64,000 nt of DNA. Source: Stappia stellulata DSM 5886 (GTDB lineage: Bacteria; Pseudomonadota; Alphaproteobacteria; Rhizobiales; Stappiaceae). The stretch covers positions 1-64,000 of the forward strand of contig NZ_KE384083.1 in assembly GCF_000423705.1 (NCBI RefSeq), in the 5' to 3' direction. Below, in pieces: positions 60,583 to 64,000 of the stretch. Position 1 is the stretch's first letter, and each line of letters begins with the position of its first letter. Under the pieces are notes generated by a model that saw only the letters and a program-made list of their open reading frames with translations, searched no databases and was not told where the DNA came from. Both the position numbers and the translations under genes were made by a program.

Positions 60583-61920
60583 ATGGGCCTTTACACGATT
60601 ACCCTGCCCGACGTCGGCGAAGGCATCGCGGAAGCGGAGCTCACCGAATGGCAGGTCGCCGTCGGCGACGAAGTCGCGGAGGACGACGTTCTCGGCACGG
60701 TGATGACCGACAAGGCCGCCGTCGAGGTGCCCTCGACCGTTGCCGGAAAGGTGGTCTGGTTGTGCGGCGAACCTGGCGATGTCATCGCCATCGGCGACAA
60801 GTTCATACAGATCGAGGTCGAGGGCCAGGGCAACGATACCGCCGCGCCCGCGAAAGCGCCCGAGCCGCAAGCGGCATCCGGGAAAAAGGAAGACGTTACC
60901 GGCTCCGAGGCCCCCTCGGAAGAAGCCGCCGAAACGCCCGCGAAGGTAGACACATCCGCTCCGGCGCCGGCTCCGGCTCCCTCTGCGGCGCCCACCGACA
61001 AGCCGAAGAACGGAAGCACCGTACGCCGGGAACCGCTGGCGAAAGGGGAAAGACCGCTCGCCTCGCCGGCCGTGCGACGGCGCGCGCAGGATGCGGGCAT
61101 CGACCTGCGGCTCGTCGGCGGGTCGGGTCCGGCGGGACGGATCCTGCACGAGGATCTCGACGCCTATCTCGAACACGGCCCGGTCACCGGGCGCGGTGGC
61201 GGGGGACGCCTGCCCGCGACCGGCATGCGCGAGGTCAAGGTGGTCGGGATGCGACGCAAGATCGCGGAAAAGATGGCCCAGTCCTGGGACCGCATCCCGC
61301 ATATCACCATCGTCGAGGAAATCGACATGACCGCGCTGGAGGAGCTGCGCGCCACACTGAATTCCGAACATGGCACCGAACGCGGCAAGCTCACCATTCT
61401 CCCGTTCGTGATGCGCGCCATCGTCAACGCCGTGGCGGCCCAGCCGGAGATGAACGCGCGTTACGATGACGAGGCCGGCGTGATCCACCAGTCGGATGCC
61501 GTCCACATCGGCATCGCGGCGCAAACGCCCGCCGGCCTAACCGTGCCGGTCGCCCGCCACGCAGAAGCAGCAAGCCTTTGGGAAAACGCCGCAGAGCTGA
61601 CGCGCCTCGCCGAAGCGGCCCGGACCGGCAAGGCGACCCGCGAGGAACTGAGCGGTTCGACCATCACGATCACCTCGCTCGGTCCGCTCGGCGCGTTGGC
61701 GACGACACCGATCATCAATCACCCGGAGGTCGCCATCGTCGGCATCAACAAAATGGCCGTCCGCCCGATGTGGGATGGCGAGGATTTCCGGCCACGCAAG
61801 ATGATGAACGTCTCCTGCTCGTTCGATCACCGCGTGATCGACGGCTGGGACGCTGCCGTCTTCGTCCAGAAACTCAAGAAGCTGCTGGAAACCCCTGCGC
61901 TGATGTTTGTCGAGGAGTGA
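60583..61920 (+). CDS. bkdB: Branched-chain 2-oxoacid dehydrogenase E2 (lipoyl transacylase)
   Basis: 445 residues. One N-terminal lipoyl domain with the modified Lys K44 (VMTDKAAVEVPST), a linker rich in A/P/E, an E3-binding domain at about 160-195 (ASPAVRRRAQDAGIDLRLVGGSGPAGRILHEDLDAYL) and the catalytic core with SCSFDHRVIDGWDAAVFVQKLK (HRxxDG). Starts 3 bp after E1 beta. Confidence 0.95.
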   Translation: MGLYTITLPDVGEGIAEAELTEWQVAVGDEVAEDDVLGTVMTDKAAVEVPSTVAGKVVWLCGEPGDVIAIGDKFIQIEVEGQGNDTAAPAKAPEPQAASGKKEDVTGSEAPSEEAAETPAKVDTSAPAPAPAPSAAPTDKPKNGSTVRREPLAKGERPLASPAVRRRAQDAGIDLRLVGGSGPAGRILHEDLDAYLEHGPVTGRGGGGRLPATGMREVKVVGMRRKIAEKMAQSWDRIPHITIVEEIDMTALEELRATLNSEHGTERGKLTILPFVMRAIVNAVAAQPEMNARYDDEAGVIHQSDAVHIGIAAQTPAGLTVPVARHAEAASLWENAAELTRLAEAARTGKATREELSGSTITITSLGPLGALATTPIINHPEVAIVGINKMAVRPMWDGEDFRPRKMMNVSCSFDHRVIDGWDAAVFVQKLKKLLETPALMFVEE

Positions 61921-61924
61921 GGCG

Positions 61925-63313
61925 ATGAGCGATCTGACCTGCAAACTGCTGATCATCGGTGCCGGTCCCGGCGGCTATATCTGCGGCATCCGCGCCGGAC
62001 AGCTCGGTATCGACGCCATCGTCGTCGACGACCAGAAACCTGGCGGCACCTGTTTGAACGTTGGCTGCATCCCCTCCAAGGCGCTGATCCACGCGGCCGA
62101 GGAATTCCACAAGCTGACGCATTACAACGGGCGCTCGCCGCTCGGCATTCGCACGGAAAACCCGACGATCGACATGGCCCAGACAATTGCCTGGAAGGAC
62201 GGCATCGTCAGCCGTCTAAACGCCGGGGTCGCCGGACTGCTGAAAAAGGCCGGAACGCGGCTCGTCACCGGCCGTGCCACCTTTCTCGACGGCAAGACCG
62301 TGAAAGTGACCACCGGCGACAGCACGGTGCAGATCCGCGCGCAAACGGTCGTGATCGCGACAGGGTCGGAACCGGTGGAACTCCCGTTCCTGCCGTTTGG
62401 AGGAAAGGTCATTTCCTCCAGCGAGGCGCTTGCGCTGACGAAGATGCCGGAACGCCTTTGCATCGTCGGCGCGGGCTACATCGGTCTGGAAATCGGCATC
62501 GCCTTCGCCAAACTCGGGGCAAAGGTGTCCATCGTCGAGGCGGAGGGCCGTATCCTGCCGCAATACGACAGCGCCCTCACCCGACCGGTCATGAAGAACC
62601 TGCATGCGCTCGGCATCGAGGTTCATCTTTCGACGAAGGCCAAGGGCGAGAACGGAGACGGCCTTGCAGTGGAAACCCCGGAAGGCGAAGACAAAGTCCT
62701 TCCCGCCGACCGCATTCTCGTGACCGTCGGCAGGCGTCCGCGCTCCGACAGCGCAAATATCGCAAGCCTTGGGTTGGCAACCGACGGCCCGTTCCTGCGC
62801 GTCGACGACAGCTGCCGCACTTCGATGAACGGCGTCTTCGCCATCGGCGATGTCACGGGAGAGCCGATGCTCGCGCATCGCGCCATGGCCCAGGGCGAGA
62901 TGGTGGCGGAAATCGTCGCCGGACACCGCCGGTCCTGGGACAAGCGCTGCATCCCGGCGGTCTGCTTCACGGATCCGGAAATCGTCACCTGTGGCCTCGC
63001 GCCGGAAGATGCCAAAAGCGCCGGACTGGACGTTTCGACCGGACAGTTTCCCTTCAGCGCCAACGGCCGGGCCATGTCGATGGAGGCCGAGGACGGGTTC
63101 GTACGCGTTGTCGCGCGAAAGTCCGACGGGCTGATCGTCGGGCTGCAGGCTGTCGGAACCGGGGTATCCGAACTGTCCGCCGCCTTCGCCATCGCGATTG
63201 AAATGGGCGCGCGCACCGATGATCTCGGCGCCGTGATCCACGCCCATCCGACCCAGAGCGAAGGCTTGCAGGAAGCCTGTCTCGCGGCCCTCGGCCACGC
63301 CCTTCACATCTAG
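61925..63313 (+). CDS. lpdV: Dihydrolipoamide dehydrogenase (E3 of bkd complex)
   Basis: 462 residues from ATG 61925 (GAGTGAGG upstream). FAD motif IIGAGPGGYICGIRAGQLG, redox disulfide C43-C48 (GGTCLNVGCIPSKA), NAD motif IVGAGYIGLEIGIAFAKLG, GVFAIGDVTGEPMLAHRA, and the C-terminal HAHPTQSE with catalytic His-Glu. Closes the bkd operon, 4 bp after E2; a terminator follows. Confidence 0.96.
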   Translation: MSDLTCKLLIIGAGPGGYICGIRAGQLGIDAIVVDDQKPGGTCLNVGCIPSKALIHAAEEFHKLTHYNGRSPLGIRTENPTIDMAQTIAWKDGIVSRLNAGVAGLLKKAGTRLVTGRATFLDGKTVKVTTGDSTVQIRAQTVVIATGSEPVELPFLPFGGKVISSSEALALTKMPERLCIVGAGYIGLEIGIAFAKLGAKVSIVEAEGRILPQYDSALTRPVMKNLHALGIEVHLSTKAKGENGDGLAVETPEGEDKVLPADRILVTVGRRPRSDSANIASLGLATDGPFLRVDDSCRTSMNGVFAIGDVTGEPMLAHRAMAQGEMVAEIVAGHRRSWDKRCIPAVCFTDPEIVTCGLAPEDAKSAGLDVSTGQFPFSANGRAMSMEAEDGFVRVVARKSDGLIVGLQAVGTGVSELSAAFAIAIEMGARTDDLGAVIHAHPTQSEGLQEACLAALGHALHI

Positions 63314-63337
63314 CAGGCAAAACCGCGCTTCAAGGCG

Positions 63338-63369
63338 AAAGGCCCGGTCGCACGACCGGGCCTTTTCTT
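63338..63369 (+). terminator. Rho-independent terminator of the bkd operon
   Basis: AAAGGCCCGGTCG and CGACCGGGCCTTTT form a 12-13 bp stem around a CA-containing loop, followed by TTTTCTT. Located 25 bp after the lpdV stop. The best-formed terminator in the window. Confidence 0.92.
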
Positions 63370-63454
63370 CGTGTGCCACCTGCCGACGCTTAAAAAAATG
63401 GCCGGCACCCGTCTGTCGGGCACCGGCCAGGCGGGGAGCCCCTGTGGCCGAGGT

Positions 63455-64000
63455 TCAGTCGAACAGGAGGTTCGGCAACCACAGCGCCACTTTCGGAAAC
63501 GCCAGGACCAGTCCGAGTGCCAGCCCCTGCAGGAGAACGAAAGGAACGATGCCGCGGTAGATCTGCTTCAGGGTCACCAGCTTGCGCGCCGTGCCCTTGA
63601 GGTAAAACAACGCGAATCCGAAGGGCGGTGTCAGGAAACTTGTCTGGAGGTTGAGCGCCACCAGGATCGCGAACCAGTAGACCGCATCGCGCGGGGCGAC
63701 ATGGGTGCCGAAATCGAGAGCGCCGACGATCGGCGCGAAAATCGGCAGGATGATCAGCGTGATCTCGATCCAGTCGAAGAAGAACCCGAGCAGGAAAATC
63801 AGCAGCATCAGAACCGCCAGCACCCCCCAGGGTCCAAGGGCGGTCTGATCGACGAGCGACAACACGAAATGCTCGCCGCCAAACCGGCGAAAAAGATAGG
63901 AAAAGGCCGTCGCCCCGACAAAGATAAAGAAGATCATCGAGACGGTGTCGAGCGAGCGCGACAGCACATCGTTCAATGCCTTGAAATCGAGGCGCCTGCG
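63455..64000 (-). CDS. TRAP transporter large permease, C-terminal part (cut by window edge)
   Basis: 182 residues are visible; the frame stays open to base 64000. DctM-family marks: IFFIFVGATAFSYLFRRFGG, LGFFFDWIEITLIILPIFAPIVG, VALNLQTSFLTPPFGFALFYLKG, and the final membrane helix IVPFVLLQGLALGLVLAFPKVALWLPN. This style, with the WIEI motif, is common in TRAP systems for 2-oxo acids and dicarboxylates. Proximity to bkd (opposite strand) would fit import of 2-oxoacids, but the binding protein is out of view. Confidence 0.85.
   Translation of the reverse strand, partial: RRRLDFKALNDVLSRSLDTVSMIFFIFVGATAFSYLFRRFGGEHFVLSLVDQTALGPWGVLAVLMLLIFLLGFFFDWIEITLIILPIFAPIVGALDFGTHVAPRDAVYWFAILVALNLQTSFLTPPFGFALFYLKGTARKLVTLKQIYRGIVPFVLLQGLALGLVLAFPKVALWLPNLLFD

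Overview
The window is about 64 kb of GC-rich bacterial chromosome. The gene complement points to a metabolically versatile marine-type alphaproteobacterium, perhaps Hyphomicrobiales/Stappiaceae or Rhodobacterales. The signs are TRAP transporters, sulfonate catabolism, a complete narKGHJI cluster with a NarR-like regulator, candidate EcfG-type promoters, DUF6894, a cobalamin riboswitch and a branched-chain ketoacid dehydrogenase operon. The taxonomic placement is inference. No rRNA, tRNA, CRISPR array or prophage was seen.

Layout. 1-2.1 kb is accessory DNA: the 3' end of an IS3-family transposase, a TetR regulator with a small membrane protein and two operator palindromes, and an aadA-like resistance-gene remnant cut by a second copy of the IS end. 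2.3-8.6 kb is a five-gene operon: SSS symporter, MscS channel, Gfo/Idh/MocA dehydrogenase, SDR, second MscS channel. 8.6-14.3 kb looks like a general-stress locus, with three GGAAC-N17-GTT type promoters: orphan FAD-dehydrogenase small subunit, FNT channel, DUF6894 protein, Crp/Fnr regulator, short histidine kinase, tail-anchored protein and SLC13-type permease. A RES/Xre toxin-antitoxin pair follows (14.5-15.6 kb).

15.7-32.6 kb is nitrate respiration and NO defence. On the minus strand lie two NarK transporters, narGHJI, a parvulin, a hemerythrin-like protein, a carbonic anhydrase, MoeA and a DUF2478 protein. A divergent NarR-like regulator and a perfect FNR box sit upstream, followed by nnrU, nnrS and an NsrR-type Rrf2 regulator with its own candidate box. 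32.7-42.9 kb is a complete-looking operon for 2,3-dihydroxypropane-1-sulfonate (DHPS) and sulfolactate: TRAP transporter, HpsN-type dehydrogenase, SDR and ADH dehydrogenases, SuyAB-type sulfo-lyase and SuyZ-type exporter. A divergent LacI regulator with two operators 22 bp apart controls it, and an overlooked 58-codon membrane-protein gene lies at its start. 42.9-43.7 kb is decayed sequence with an SDR pseudogene.

43.7-47.0 kb carries the last two steps of hydroxyproline degradation (DapA-like deaminase and ketoglutarate semialdehyde dehydrogenase) with a divergent GntR regulator and twin TGATATATCA operators. 47.1-49.6 kb has a small membrane protein, an extensin-like protein and a DUF2254 protein. 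49.6-52.9 kb is the zinc uptake module zur-znuB-znuC divergent from znuA, with two candidate Zur boxes. 52.9-56.5 kb is a cobalamin-riboswitch operon: mini-ORF, DUF1636 protein and BtuFCD-like ABC importer. 56.5-63.3 kb is the Lrp-controlled bkd operon (acyl-CoA dehydrogenase, E1 alpha, E1 beta, E2, E3), ending in a strong terminator. The window closes inside a TRAP large-permease gene.

How they fit: anaerobic respiration on nitrate is coupled to molybdopterin supply and NO defence. The catabolic blocks (sulfonate, hydroxyproline, branched-chain ketoacids) feed central metabolism, each under its own local regulator. Zinc and cobalamin uptake each have metal- or cofactor-responsive control visible in the DNA.
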